The notes below the pieces were generated by a model that worked only from the letters and a program-made list of their open reading frames with translations, ran no database searches and had not been told where the DNA came from. From Gemmatimonadota bacterium (GTDB lineage: Bacteria; Gemmatimonadota; Gemmatimonadetes; Gemmatimonadales; GWC2-71-9): a stretch of DNA of 64,000 nt. The position numbers were made by a program, and so were the translations under genes. The stretch is taken from contig JAJCZX010000041.1 in the NCBI GenBank assembly GCA_029262195.1, positions 1 through 64,000 of the forward strand, in the 5' to 3' direction. Shown here piece after piece: positions 24,662 to 33,429 of the stretch; positions within the stretch are counted from its first letter, which is position 1; each line of letters starts with the position of its first letter.

Positions 24662-26355
24662 TGAGCGACCCCCGTCTTAGCTGTACCGGTTACGGGGAGT
24701 TGGATTCGGAAACAGGTTCCGAAATCGGGTTCGGTTTTAACCCCCAGCGTACCGCCCAGGTCGAGCACGAGGCGCCTGACGACGGAGAGGCCGAGTCCTG
24801 TGCCTTTTTGTTTGGTCGTGAAAAAATCTTCGAAGGCCCTCTCCAATTGCTCTTCGGTCATGCCCGCCCCGGTGTCAGCAATCTCCAACAGCGCGGTGGC
24901 GTTGGTTAAAGTGTTGTCTCCCGGAGCTGTTGTTACCGTAACCGACCCACTCACGCCGGCGGCATCCACCGCGTTCGTAACGAGGTTTTCTATTATGCGC
25001 CGCAGTACCACCCGATCGCTCAGCACGTTCGTCAGGCCATCATGGAGTTGAAGGTTGATCGACGGTTTCGTCCCGTTGTCAGCCAGTTCGGTTACCACAT
25101 CGCGGACGGTGGTGTTCAGGTCGCAGGGGTCGTTGTTCATCTTCGGAGTGAGTCTGGCATAGTTCTCAGCCAACCCACCGAGGTACTCCAGGCTGGATTC
25201 TATGGTTTGCCGCCTTTCGGCGAATATCGTCTCAAGTTGATCGGGCTGATCGCGTGAAACATCGGCGAGGTGGTTGAAGACATTTCTAATCGGTGTGAGC
25301 CCGTTTTTGATGTCGTGATTGACCTGACGAGCCAGGTCACCCACGGCCGCCTTACGCTCCACATCCCGCAATTGCGATGTGCTGGTGCGCAGCCGCACAA
25401 CCAGATCGTCGAGAAGCCTTGAAAGTTTTCCCAACTCGTCCTGCCGCTTTGAGGCGAATGTCACATCTAGTCTGTCGATATCAAGCCTGGCTGTTTTCTC
25501 CGCCAGTTCATCAAGTGGGCGGCTGATAAAGCGAACGATCCACAATGTTAGGCCCAGCGCGAAAACAAGGGTGAGGCCAGAGAACAACATGATCCTGCTA
25601 TCGATTCTCTCATCAACCTCTCTCAATGGAGCGTCCGAGTGCGTGATTAGGATCCGTGCATCCCCGACTCTTGAAACGTCTTCGCCAATGAAGGCAATTG
25701 GGACGATGCGGGTTAGTGCAGTATCTCGCCTTGGTCGAGACTCAAACTCTTCCGGGTTTACCAATTCTACCGTCAAATTGATATCGGAGTTCAATCGCGC
25801 GATAACCGATCCAATTGACACGCCCCCCACGATCGCGAAACGTCGTGGACCAATGACTAGCTCAAGTGATCGCGTCAGAGCCATCACCGTCCCGTCGACG
25901 GTTGGTGTTGCGAAGAGTGCGGTGCTGTCCGGTGAACTGTTGAGGCGATCGGCCAAACCGGGGCGCAGTCGGCCAAATTCGTTTCGGAAATGCCCCGAAC
26001 TAAGGACTCGGCCCGAGTCGTTTTGTATTTGAAAGATGTCCAGAGCCGTCAACCGCATAGTACGGGTCGCGTAGTCGATGAGGAAGTCGCGGTCGTCTGG
26101 CTGCTCTTGAATCAGAGCCCTGCGGAGACGGTTGTCGGCCTGAATTATTTCTCCGAGGTCAGAGAGTTGACCACGCAACGTTTGTCCTTCGGCGTCCAAT
26201 TCGTTCTGAATTAAAGCCGCAATGGCGGAAACGCGCTCCGAAAACTGTTCGCTTAACTGAATAGTTGTTTCTCGCCGAATCAGGTGTCCCAGCGAAAAAA
26301 GTGAAAACACAACAAGTGTTGCGGTAGCGATCAGTAGTTTTGTCCTGAAACTCAT
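24658..26355 (-). CDS. NtrY-like sensor histidine kinase
   Basis: A 565-residue membrane kinase. Helix 1 is LLIATATLVVFSLFSLG; a periplasmic domain of about 220 residues follows; helix 2 is near residue 258 (MLFSGLTLVFALGLTLWIV), then a HAMP domain (RFISRPLDELAEKTARL). The phospho-accepting His is in QVNHDIKNGLTPIRN at residue 347, a form close to NtrY-type kinases. N box NLVTNAVDA, G boxes DTGAGM and GTGLGLSVVRRL are complete. It overlaps by 4 bp both the upstream binding protein and the downstream regulator, so all three are translated together. Confidence 0.93.
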   Translation of the reverse strand: MSFRTKLLIATATLVVFSLFSLGHLIRRETTIQLSEQFSERVSAIAALIQNELDAEGQTLRGQLSDLGEIIQADNRLRRALIQEQPDDRDFLIDYATRTMRLTALDIFQIQNDSGRVLSSGHFRNEFGRLRPGLADRLNSSPDSTALFATPTVDGTVMALTRSLELVIGPRRFAIVGGVSIGSVIARLNSDINLTVELVNPEEFESRPRRDTALTRIVPIAFIGEDVSRVGDARILITHSDAPLREVDERIDSRIMLFSGLTLVFALGLTLWIVRFISRPLDELAEKTARLDIDRLDVTFASKRQDELGKLSRLLDDLVVRLRTSTSQLRDVERKAAVGDLARQVNHDIKNGLTPIRNVFNHLADVSRDQPDQLETIFAERRQTIESSLEYLGGLAENYARLTPKMNNDPCDLNTTVRDVVTELADNGTKPSINLQLHDGLTNVLSDRVVLRRIIENLVTNAVDAAGVSGSVTVTTAPGDNTLTNATALLEIADTGAGMTEEQLERAFEDFFTTKQKGTGLGLSVVRRLVLDLGGTLGVKTEPDFGTCFRIQLPVTGTAKTGVAQ

Positions 26356-27686
26356 CGCCGGGTCCTGTAATAGGGAATGCCATCGCCGGTCACTACCATC
26401 GGAGCAGTGTTTCGTTTCCCGATCACCGTCTCATGTGTATCGACAAGCGGTGTGGCAGCCAGAGGTCGGGCAACACCTGCACGCAATTCGGAGCAGGCGT
26501 TTCGGGAAAAGCGGTTCACTCCGAAAACAAGAGCCGCATCCTCCTGCTCCGCGTACGTAGTGAATTGATCTTTGTCGATGGGTTGGGCCGTGACGCCGGA
26601 CAGGTGACTCAATCTGTCGGGGAGCGTTTCGGAAGAATTTGCAAGAAACGTAAGCCGTTCAGCTATGTCTTTAGCGATTGGATCTCCCTGTGGGTAACCG
26701 ATTGTCTTGATAGTGGGCCTGTAGCCAGGAGAAAAGGTGTCACACTGCCTCTCAGTCCACCACTGCGGACGTTGGTGCGCACGAGCGTCCCCCCGGACGG
26801 CGTTTAGGGCCAGTTCCTCCAGAAACGCAATGTAGCTTTGGTCCGCAAGGTTTTCCGAAGAAGCTTCCGGGCCGGCGCCGGAGAACAAAATGTAGCTTCG
26901 GTTCCAGGGGAGCGGACGTTTTACGTAGTCGTTGAGTTGGTCGGCATAGCCAATTACGTCGGGCCGGTCTGTCGAAATGACGTCGATGTGTTCGTCAAGT
27001 AGGTCGCGAAGGTCGTTTCCGGGAAAGAGTCTATAGACAATGGTGTCGATCGGTGCAGAACCGCCGGATGTTAATTCGATGCGCTGGCTGCTCGTTGCGC
27101 CTACCGTGTATCCGCTGGTACCGACCGGTGCTGAGGTATTCGGAGCGGCGCGAGTAACCGAGAACCGGGGATCAGACAGGTACAGGGGCAGGTCGATCGC
27201 AGAGTCCGCGATGATGTGAATCGTCCTTCGGTCGAGAGCCATGGCCAAAGGGGCATCAAACGCGTCGGGACCAACTACTCCGCGGTCGGTCCATCCGTCG
27301 ATGATCAACTGGGCTGAAAGCGGTGTACCGTCGGAGTAGGCAATGCCTGATCGAAGCGTTATTAACCAGTCCGCGCTGTCTGCGTTGGTTTCCCAGGACC
27401 GCGCCAGGCCACCCACGACCTCTCCGTCGCAATCGATGTCGGTGAGCGTCTCATACAGTTGGCGAAAGACCCTTGCCTCGGAGCCGTTGGTTGGAACGGG
27501 AGCGTTGGCGAATGCCACTGGGGATCGAAGCCCGACCTCCACCGTTTCGCCCGCCTTCCCCGCTCCGTCAAAAACCGTGCAGGTTGCGACAGCAGGAGGG
27601 GCGACAACCGTGGTCTCCCGTGAGCCACACGACGCGGCCAACAGAGCTATTGGAATGGGTGAGAGTCGGTTCGCAATTCTCCTCAT
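26352..27686 (-). CDS. Solute-binding lipoprotein (SBP family 5 like) linked to a two-component system
   Basis: A 444-residue protein with lipoprotein signal ending ALLAASC at about residue 20. The body looks like the oligopeptide/nickel-binding family 5: RVFRQLYETLTDIDCDGEVV, GGLARSWETNADSADWLITL, and LRSGIAYSDGTPLSA are its usual N-terminal signatures. It is shorter than the typical ~520 residues. No ABC permease or ATPase is adjacent. Instead it is the first gene of an overlapping operon with the kinase and regulator, suggesting that it presents a ligand to the kinase's periplasmic domain rather than serving import. That role is inferred. Confidence 0.8.
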   Translation of the reverse strand: MRRIANRLSPIPIALLAASCGSRETTVVAPPAVATCTVFDGAGKAGETVEVGLRSPVAFANAPVPTNGSEARVFRQLYETLTDIDCDGEVVGGLARSWETNADSADWLITLRSGIAYSDGTPLSAQLIIDGWTDRGVVGPDAFDAPLAMALDRRTIHIIADSAIDLPLYLSDPRFSVTRAAPNTSAPVGTSGYTVGATSSQRIELTSGGSAPIDTIVYRLFPGNDLRDLLDEHIDVISTDRPDVIGYADQLNDYVKRPLPWNRSYILFSGAGPEASSENLADQSYIAFLEELALNAVRGDARAHQRPQWWTERQCDTFSPGYRPTIKTIGYPQGDPIAKDIAERLTFLANSSETLPDRLSHLSGVTAQPIDKDQFTTYAEQEDAALVFGVNRFSRNACSELRAGVARPLAATPLVDTHETVIGKRNTAPMVVTGDGIPYYRTRR

Positions 27687-27842
27687 CGGCGCAAGATATT
27701 GAGTGTTGGCGCTGTTTGCGAGGTGCTCAACGGGTCCTTGAGAAAAATGTTAAAAAAATCTGAAGACACTGGCGGAGCTTTTTCGGCTCTGTATGATTCC
27801 AAAACCGGGAAAACTCCCGATTCAGAGAGATACGAGGTTTGC

Positions 27843-29495
27843 ATGTCGAGTGAAACAAAGGCTGGAGAAAGAGAAATCCCCCGGGGCATAGCCGTGATTC
27901 ATGATCCTCGAATAAACAAAGGCACCGCGTTCACGTCGGCTGAACGCAAACTCCTGGGTATTTCGGGATTGCTTCCTCCGAAGGTTATGACGCAAGAAGA
28001 GCAGGCGGTGCGTATCATGGAGGCCTTTCATACCAAGAGCTCTGATCTTAGCAAATACATCTACCTCACCGGTTTACATGACCGGAATGAAGCACTCTAC
28101 TACTACGTACTTATGCATCATGTCGAAGAGATGCTACCGATCGTTTATACGCCGACCGTGGGTGAAGGGTGCAAACAGTTCGGCCATATCTACAGGAGAC
28201 CTCGAGGTCTTTACGTGACGTACGAAGACCGGGGTAACATTGAGGCAGTACTTCGCAACTGGCCCAACCGGGACATAGAAGTCATTGTTGTCACCGACGG
28301 TGAGCGAATACTCGGCCTCGGTGACCTTGGCGCAAACGGGATGGGCATTCCTATCGGGAAATTGTCGTTGTACACGGCTCTTGCCGGCATTGACCCGGCT
28401 CTATGTCTTCCCATCACTCTCGACGTAGGTACAAACAACCAGGAGTTTCTGGACGATCCGCTTTATATAGGGAAGCCGCACGAACGGATTCAGGGAGACG
28501 ATTACGACGATTTCGTTGAAGAGTTTGTGATGGCGGTTCAAAAAGTATTCCCTTCGGCGATCCTGCAATTTGAAGATTTTGCGTTCCACAATGCGATTCG
28601 ATTGCTGGCGAAATACAGGGATCGTGTCACCATGTTTAATGACGATATCCAGGGAACGGCCGCCGTCACGTTGGCGGGTTTGCTGTCGGCGTCTCGTTTG
28701 ACAGGCCAGGATCTCACGAAACAGCAGATTCTGTTCTTCGGGGCGGGAGCGGCGGCCACAGGTATAGGACAACTGATCGTTGAGCGAATGGTTGAAATGG
28801 GGATGGATCGAGATGAAGCAATGGGAAGGATCTGGTTCCGAGACTCTAAAGGGCTGGTGGTGAAGTCCCGCGATGATCTGGCTGAACATAAGATTCCCTT
28901 TGCTCATGATCATCCTCCGCTTGAGGATCTGAAAGACATCATAACCAGGGTCGAACCAACGGCTCTGATCGGTGTTTCGGGTCAGGGGCAGACATTCACT
29001 GAACCCGTGATTTGTGAAATGGGTCGACTAAATGATCGCCCGATTATTCTGGCTCTCTCTAACCCCACTTCCAAATCCGAATGTACGGCCGAGCAGGCCT
29101 ACAGTTGGACTAAAGGACGTGCTGTGTTTGCCAGTGGGAGTCCGTTCAATCCTGTCGAAGTTGAGGGTAGGAAAATTGTGCCGGGTCAGGGAAACAACGC
29201 CTACATTTTTCCGGGAGTTGGTCTCGGAGTCATGGCGTCACGGGCCACCCGTGTCACCGACCGGATGTTCATCGTGGCCGCAACGACTCTGGCAGGTTTC
29301 GTGAGTCAGGATTCGCTTGACTCCGGTTGCATCTATCCTCCAATAGTGTCGATCCGAGACGTGTCGGCCGCAATCGCGGTCGCCGTGGCAGAAGAGGCGT
29401 GGGCTTCAGGCGTGGCCGATGGGGAGCCCCGGCGGGAATTGCTCTCCTTTGTGAAGGCTCTGATGTACCAACCCGAGTACCCTATCTACGCGTGA
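27843..29495 (+). CDS. maeA: NAD-dependent malic enzyme
   Basis: A 550-residue malic enzyme of the large (SfcA/ME) type: decarboxylation of malate to pyruvate with NAD(P). Visible are LTGLHDRNEALYYYVLMHHV, YTPTVGEGCKQFGHIYRRP, RGLYVT, VVTDGERILGLGDLGANGMG, metal-binding FEDFAFHNA, FNDDIQGTAAVTLAGLL and the NAD loop FFGAGAAATGIG. The frame extends upstream to 27699, but MSSETKAGEREI at 27843 with GAGG upstream fits best; 27747 is a second option. The gene is monocistronic. A small hairpin follows at 29597-29612. Confidence 0.93.
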   Translation: MSSETKAGEREIPRGIAVIHDPRINKGTAFTSAERKLLGISGLLPPKVMTQEEQAVRIMEAFHTKSSDLSKYIYLTGLHDRNEALYYYVLMHHVEEMLPIVYTPTVGEGCKQFGHIYRRPRGLYVTYEDRGNIEAVLRNWPNRDIEVIVVTDGERILGLGDLGANGMGIPIGKLSLYTALAGIDPALCLPITLDVGTNNQEFLDDPLYIGKPHERIQGDDYDDFVEEFVMAVQKVFPSAILQFEDFAFHNAIRLLAKYRDRVTMFNDDIQGTAAVTLAGLLSASRLTGQDLTKQQILFFGAGAAATGIGQLIVERMVEMGMDRDEAMGRIWFRDSKGLVVKSRDDLAEHKIPFAHDHPPLEDLKDIITRVEPTALIGVSGQGQTFTEPVICEMGRLNDRPIILALSNPTSKSECTAEQAYSWTKGRAVFASGSPFNPVEVEGRKIVPGQGNNAYIFPGVGLGVMASRATRVTDRMFIVAATTLAGFVSQDSLDSGCIYPPIVSIRDVSAAIAVAVAEEAWASGVADGEPRRELLSFVKALMYQPEYPIYA

Positions 29496-29596
29496 CCCTG
29501 CGGCCCTTCGAGGTCGAATTATTTCGGTTTCAACACGACGTCAATTGGTTACCAGACGTCAGGAGAAATGGCAGCCTCGCGCCAGTTTCATGGCTT

Positions 29597-29612
29597 AAGG
29601 TTCCTTAACCTT
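29597..29612 (+). terminator. Small hairpin after malic enzyme gene
   Basis: AAGGTT-CCTT-AACCTT, about 100 bp after the stop codon, followed only by TTCC. It is a weak terminator candidate at best, lying between maeA and the sulfur module. Confidence 0.3.
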
Positions 29613-29704
29613 TCCATCACAGGCCTTTTAGTGTCGGGTTGATATCATACTAGTCCAAATACCCGGGTGTCCGGTTATCCGAAACAATGAATTTCGAGGT
29701 TGCT

Positions 29705-30076
29705 ATGCCACACGAAGCTGATTTTCGACGCGCCTCCAACGTCTTCAAGGTCCTGTCTCACCCGGGCCGGCTACGGATTATTTGTTCCATGATGGACGGG
29801 AATACCACGACTCAAGCCGACCTGATCAAGGGGTTGGGGTGGCCTCAATCGACCGTCAACCGACATCTCACGGTTCTGCGTGACGCCGGTCTGGTGGTTG
29901 CCCGGCGTGGTGGTACAAGGGTCAACCTTGAGCTCGAGGGGGAAGTGACCAACAACCTGCTGCACGCAGTTTGTGATTGGGTGCACCCGGAGACAGGAGA
30001 GTCAATGTCGGGACACCTAAAAGAGATCCTCACAACCGCGTCGGTCTCCAACGATAAAGAAGGGGGTTTACGGTGA
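29705..30076 (+). CDS. ArsR-family regulator, possible persulfide sensor
   Basis: A 123-residue winged-helix repressor: FKVLSHPGRLRIICSMMDG, recognition region WPQSTVNRHLTVLRDAGLV, wing RRGGTRVNLEL. It lacks the metal-binding ELCVCDL motif. With the start at ATG 29705 (GAGG upstream) it has two cysteines, Cys27 and Cys90, placed like the pair in the BigR/SqrR sulfide-responsive subgroup (after helix 2 start and in the C-terminal helix). It overlaps the SQR-like gene by 4 bp. A reactive-sulfur sensing role is inferred from cysteine placement and neighbours. Confidence 0.82.
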   Translation: MPHEADFRRASNVFKVLSHPGRLRIICSMMDGNTTTQADLIKGLGWPQSTVNRHLTVLRDAGLVVARRGGTRVNLELEGEVTNNLLHAVCDWVHPETGESMSGHLKEILTTASVSNDKEGGLR

Positions 30077-31350
30077 AACGCATTGTAATTCTGGGCGCTG
30101 GTACCGCTGGCACCATCATGGCAAACAGGCTTCGCAAGAAATACAAGCGTGAGGTCGGTTCGGGAGATTTTCAGATAACCGTAGTTGACCTGGACGATCG
30201 TCACATATATCAGCCGGGCCTGCTTTTCATTCCGTTCGGGACCTATGAGCCGTCGGACACAATTGGCACCAGAAGAAGTGAACTTCCGGCAGAAGTCGGT
30301 TACATCCAGCAACGGATTGATCGCGTCATGCCGGAAGAAAACCGTGTCTATCTGGAAGACGACAGCGTGATTGACTACGACGTTCTGATTGTTGCCACGG
30401 GATCACGTGTTGTGCCCGAGGAAACCGAGGGGCTCACGGGTGCTGGCTGGGGTGAAAAGATGTTTGAGTTCTACACCCAGGAGGGCGCCGAGGCTCTGGC
30501 ACCCGCGATGCGCGAATTCAAGGGCGGCAACCTGGTTTTGAACGTGACAGAGATGCCGATCAAATGCCCGATCGCTCCATTGGAGTTTGTTTTCCTTTCC
30601 GATGCTTTCTTCACCAAGAGAGGTATCAGGGACAAGGTGAATATTACGCTGGTGACACCGCTGGACGGGGCGTTCACCCGGCCGTTGGCGGCCAGCGCGT
30701 TTGGAAACCTGCTGGAAGAAAAAGGAATCAGCATCGTCACCGAGTTCAATACCGGTGCGGTGGATGGCCCCAATGGCAAGTTGATCTCCTACGACGACAA
30801 AACCGTCGATTTCGACCTGTTGGTGAGCGTCCCGGTCCACATGGGGGCGGAGTTCGTCGAACGGTCTCCCGGTTTGGGTGACGATATGAACTGGGTTCTA
30901 ACAGATCCCAACACGCTCCAATCCAAAGTCAAGCCTAATATTTTCTGCATCGGCGACGCTACGAACCTGGCCACGTCAAAGGCGGGCTCGGTGGCTCACT
31001 TCGAAAGTGAAATACTGGAGGAGAACATTGGTCACTTCATCAAAGAAGAACCACTCGCCCCTGCTTTCGACGGCCATGCCAACTGTTTCATCGAGACAGG
31101 TTTCAACAAAGCGGTTCTGATCGATTTCAACTACGACGTCGAGCCGTTGCCCGGCAAGTTTCCCTTCCCGCACGTAGGTCCTTTATCGCTGTTGAGAGAG
31201 AGCCGACTGAATCATGTCGGGAAAATGGCTTTCAAGTGGGTCTACTGGAACATGCTTCTTCCGGGAAGAGAAATCCCCGGGGTGAAGGCGCAGATGGCTC
31301 TTAGAGGGAAGCACAATCTGGCACAATACACCGGCGGCCAGCCGGTCTAG
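30073..31350 (+). CDS. Sulfide:quinone oxidoreductase-like flavoprotein
   Basis: A 425-residue FAD protein of the SQR/flavocytochrome c sulfide dehydrogenase group, which oxidises sulfide and passes electrons to quinone at the membrane. The dinucleotide loop is VILGAGTAGTIMANRLRKKY; second motif VATGSRVVPEETEG; FAD-binding IFCIGDATNLATSKAGS. Cysteines in EMPIKCPIAPLEF (near residue 165) and GHANCFIETGF (near 337) are placed like the two redox cysteines of SQR. The C-terminal ~70 residues (PLSLLRESRLNHVGKMAFKW) are amphipathic, suiting membrane attachment. GTG start inside the arsR stop codon. Confidence 0.85.
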   Translation: MKRIVILGAGTAGTIMANRLRKKYKREVGSGDFQITVVDLDDRHIYQPGLLFIPFGTYEPSDTIGTRRSELPAEVGYIQQRIDRVMPEENRVYLEDDSVIDYDVLIVATGSRVVPEETEGLTGAGWGEKMFEFYTQEGAEALAPAMREFKGGNLVLNVTEMPIKCPIAPLEFVFLSDAFFTKRGIRDKVNITLVTPLDGAFTRPLAASAFGNLLEEKGISIVTEFNTGAVDGPNGKLISYDDKTVDFDLLVSVPVHMGAEFVERSPGLGDDMNWVLTDPNTLQSKVKPNIFCIGDATNLATSKAGSVAHFESEILEENIGHFIKEEPLAPAFDGHANCFIETGFNKAVLIDFNYDVEPLPGKFPFPHVGPLSLLRESRLNHVGKMAFKWVYWNMLLPGREIPGVKAQMALRGKHNLAQYTGGQPV

Positions 31351-31364
31351 AAACGGAGGATCAA

Positions 31365-31679
31365 ATGACTACTGCGACTATAGGTGGCAAGACGGTAGAA
31401 GTAGACGGCGAAGGATTCCTGCAAAAGCCCGAACAGTGGGATGAGGAACTCGGTGTCGAGATCGCGAAAGAACTGGGAATTGAGTTAACCGATCGGCACT
31501 GGCAGGTCGTCAAGTACATGCGCCAACAGGTTCTTGATACGGGGTCGGCACCGTCGATTCGGTCGTTGGGGAAACAGTCCGGTGTTCCGATCAAAGAACT
31601 ATATCAGCTTTTCCCCAAGGGTCCGGCTAAGATGGCCGCAAAAATCGCCGGAATACCAAAGCCGCACGGATGCATCTAA
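31365..31679 (+). CDS. DsrC/TusE-family sulfur carrier, single-cysteine form
   Basis: A 104-residue protein with the complete family pattern: GFLQKPEQWDEELGVEIAKE, LTDRHWQVVKYMR, FPKGPAKMAAKIAGIPKPHG and the penultimate Cys103 on the flexible C-terminal arm. Canonical DsrC has a second Cys eleven residues earlier (ACKIAG); here this is Ala92. It is therefore a TusE-like/DsrC-like carrier able to hold a persulfide on one Cys but not to form the DsrC disulfide or trisulfide. Strong ribosome site GGAGG. Acts in the cytosol, presumably receiving sulfur from the neighbouring SQR or DsrE protein. Confidence 0.92.
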   Translation: MTTATIGGKTVEVDGEGFLQKPEQWDEELGVEIAKELGIELTDRHWQVVKYMRQQVLDTGSAPSIRSLGKQSGVPIKELYQLFPKGPAKMAAKIAGIPKPHGCI

Positions 31680-31758
31680 CAAAAGACGTTTTGAGGCGGA
31701 ACTGGATCGGTTGACTGGCGGTCCGGTTGCCGACTTGAGCCCAACAATGGAGTCGGAG

Positions 31759-32268
31759 ATGACCACTACAATGCCTGACGGAACAACTGAAGCGCAGCAA
31801 GCGGATGAGACTATCACGAAGGTTTCGATTGTCGTTTCCAAAGGCTCGCTCGATGGAATTTACCCGGGACTGATTATGGCTAACGGTGCACGAATGGAAG
31901 GCATCGATGCGAATTTATTCTTCACCTTCTTCGGCATGGACGCTATTCACCAGAAGAGACACGACCACATCAAAGTTGCGACCGTGGGCAACCCGGGTTT
32001 GCACATGATGACCTGGTTGGGTGGGGTGCCGGGCATGTCCGCGATGGTGACTCATTTCATGGAGAAATCCATGGAAGAACTGGATATCCCCCCAATCCCA
32101 GAGTTTATCGAAATGATTTCTGACTCGGGTGCGGGGATTTATGCATGCAAGGCGTCAGTCGACATGTTCAAGCTCTCCAAGGATGATTTTGTGAAGGAAG
32201 TCGACGAAATAATCACGGTTGGTGACTTCTATCAGATGGCCGGAGGCGGTCAGATCATTTTCACCTGA
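31759..32268 (+). CDS. DsrE2-like (DsrE/DsrF/DrsH family) protein
   Basis: A 169-residue protein: ITKVSIVVSKGSLDGIYPGL, ANLFFTFFGMDAIH, HFMEKSMEELDIPPIPEFIE and the conserved cysteine in GAGIYACKASVDMF, the sulfur-binding residue of DsrE-type sulfurtransferases. DsrE2-type proteins commonly sit with rhodanese, TusA and SQR genes and move sulfane sulfur. The start is set at ATG 31759 (GGAG upstream); 31747 is an alternative. The long linking hydrophobic segment GNPGLHMMTWLGGVPGMSAM could anchor it at the membrane. Confidence 0.82.
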   Translation: MTTTMPDGTTEAQQADETITKVSIVVSKGSLDGIYPGLIMANGARMEGIDANLFFTFFGMDAIHQKRHDHIKVATVGNPGLHMMTWLGGVPGMSAMVTHFMEKSMEELDIPPIPEFIEMISDSGAGIYACKASVDMFKLSKDDFVKEVDEIITVGDFYQMAGGGQIIFT

Positions 32269-32294
32269 GCAAATAGACAAGGGGCTCAGGTGAA
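32260..32294. terminator. 11-bp hairpin over the DsrE2 stop codon
   Basis: TTCACCTGAGC and GCTCAGGTGAA flank a 13-base loop; the first arm includes the stop codon. No T run follows, so it may attenuate transcription, stabilise the upstream mRNA, or be a binding site between the sulfur genes and the following exported protein. Confidence 0.5.
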
Positions 32295-32367
32295 CAGTGG
32301 GGTGGAGGTGGTTTAAGCGATCTTGGCCGCGTCTGGTGAGGCGTGACCCGAGAGACGGAGGTGGTGC

Positions 32368-33393
32368 GTGTTAACAAAGACCCTCTTAATAGGAGCTGTA
32401 CTGGGAGTCTTTTCGGTGGAACCGACCGGTCCCGCTGTTATGGGACCAGGTCCCGATGATGAACATGGTGTTTATCTGAAACTCGCCGCGAACATCGTGG
32501 GTTCGTTGGATGATGTGACGACGCAAACGATTGAGGCGTTCCGTGCGGCTGGCTGGCAACTACTGGCAGATTATCAGGCCGGTGTCGACGAAAACGATTG
32601 TTCTTACGGTGCGCGGGTGCTGGTATTGAACAATGATGCGAACGCCCGCCGGATAGCTCAGTTCGGCTCAGATGCTGCCTTTGCCATTCCGGTTCGAATA
32701 GGCGTTTTCGAAGACGAACGCGGAATCCAAATCTCAGCGACCAACCCGCTATCCCTGAATAGGACGATTGTTTCAGAAACCGAACTTCGCTCACAATCCA
32801 CGGCGCTTACAGGAGAAATGCGCACGATCATTGGTTCTGTTTTCCCGGATCATGTGTCGAGCGCGGAATACGGACAGATGCGCGATCGGGGGTTGATCAG
32901 TCGCACTATGGGACTAATAGCTGGCGGACCGTTTACTGACAAAATCGAGACCCTGTATTCCGGTCGGTTGGACGGGGAGACGTTCAGCGAATTCGGTGAG
33001 CGGTTGTATCAGGGACTCGCCGATGTCGGTGGATCTTGGCGCTGGGGGATGCGACCGGTTTACAAGCTGGAGTTGCAGAGCGAGCAGGTGATTGTGATCG
33101 GAATGACCGGTGCGGATATGGAAGCCCGTTCGTTCCACATAGTTGGGAACGGCAACGATAACTCGCGCGGCGATCTCGCCTGTCCGGGTATCGACCACAG
33201 TGCGGCTTACCCGATCGGGTTGGTCATCTCAATGGATGGAGATGAGGTCAAGGTCAGAGCTGTAGATGGAATGTTCAGGATGAAAGTGTTTTTCGAAGAT
33301 GCCGGCAACATGAAATTCGCAGCCAACATGCGGATGCCCGGGACCATCGAAGATGAGATCAGAGACAAAGTCGAAGAAGCGCTCAACAATTGA
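32368..33393 (+). CDS. Exported DUF302-like protein
   Basis: A 341-residue protein with a weak N-terminal signal (LTKTLLIGAVLGVFSVEP). Residues about 45-150 (IEAFRAAGWQLLADYQAGVD, DENDCSYGARVLVL, VRIGVFEDERGIQISATNP) look like the DUF302 fold, and residues about 200-330 may be a second related domain (YQGLADVGGSWRWGMRPVYKL, VRAVDGMFRMKVFFEDAGNM). DUF302 proteins are frequent neighbours of SQR and sulfur-oxidation genes and some bind heme or sulfur compounds. Starts at GTG 32368 with GGAGGTGG upstream. Assignment is by pattern only. Confidence 0.55.
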   Translation: MLTKTLLIGAVLGVFSVEPTGPAVMGPGPDDEHGVYLKLAANIVGSLDDVTTQTIEAFRAAGWQLLADYQAGVDENDCSYGARVLVLNNDANARRIAQFGSDAAFAIPVRIGVFEDERGIQISATNPLSLNRTIVSETELRSQSTALTGEMRTIIGSVFPDHVSSAEYGQMRDRGLISRTMGLIAGGPFTDKIETLYSGRLDGETFSEFGERLYQGLADVGGSWRWGMRPVYKLELQSEQVIVIGMTGADMEARSFHIVGNGNDNSRGDLACPGIDHSAAYPIGLVISMDGDEVKVRAVDGMFRMKVFFEDAGNMKFAANMRMPGTIEDEIRDKVEEALNN

Positions 33394-33429
33394 AGCACAC
33401 GTAAGGTTCATAGAAAGAGGAGGTCCAAA

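Noticed and set aside
29612..29704. TGATATCA and ACCCGGGT as operator for the sulfur regulator
   Set aside because: Both are short palindromes that can occur by chance; no imperfect long dyad typical of ArsR sites was seen.
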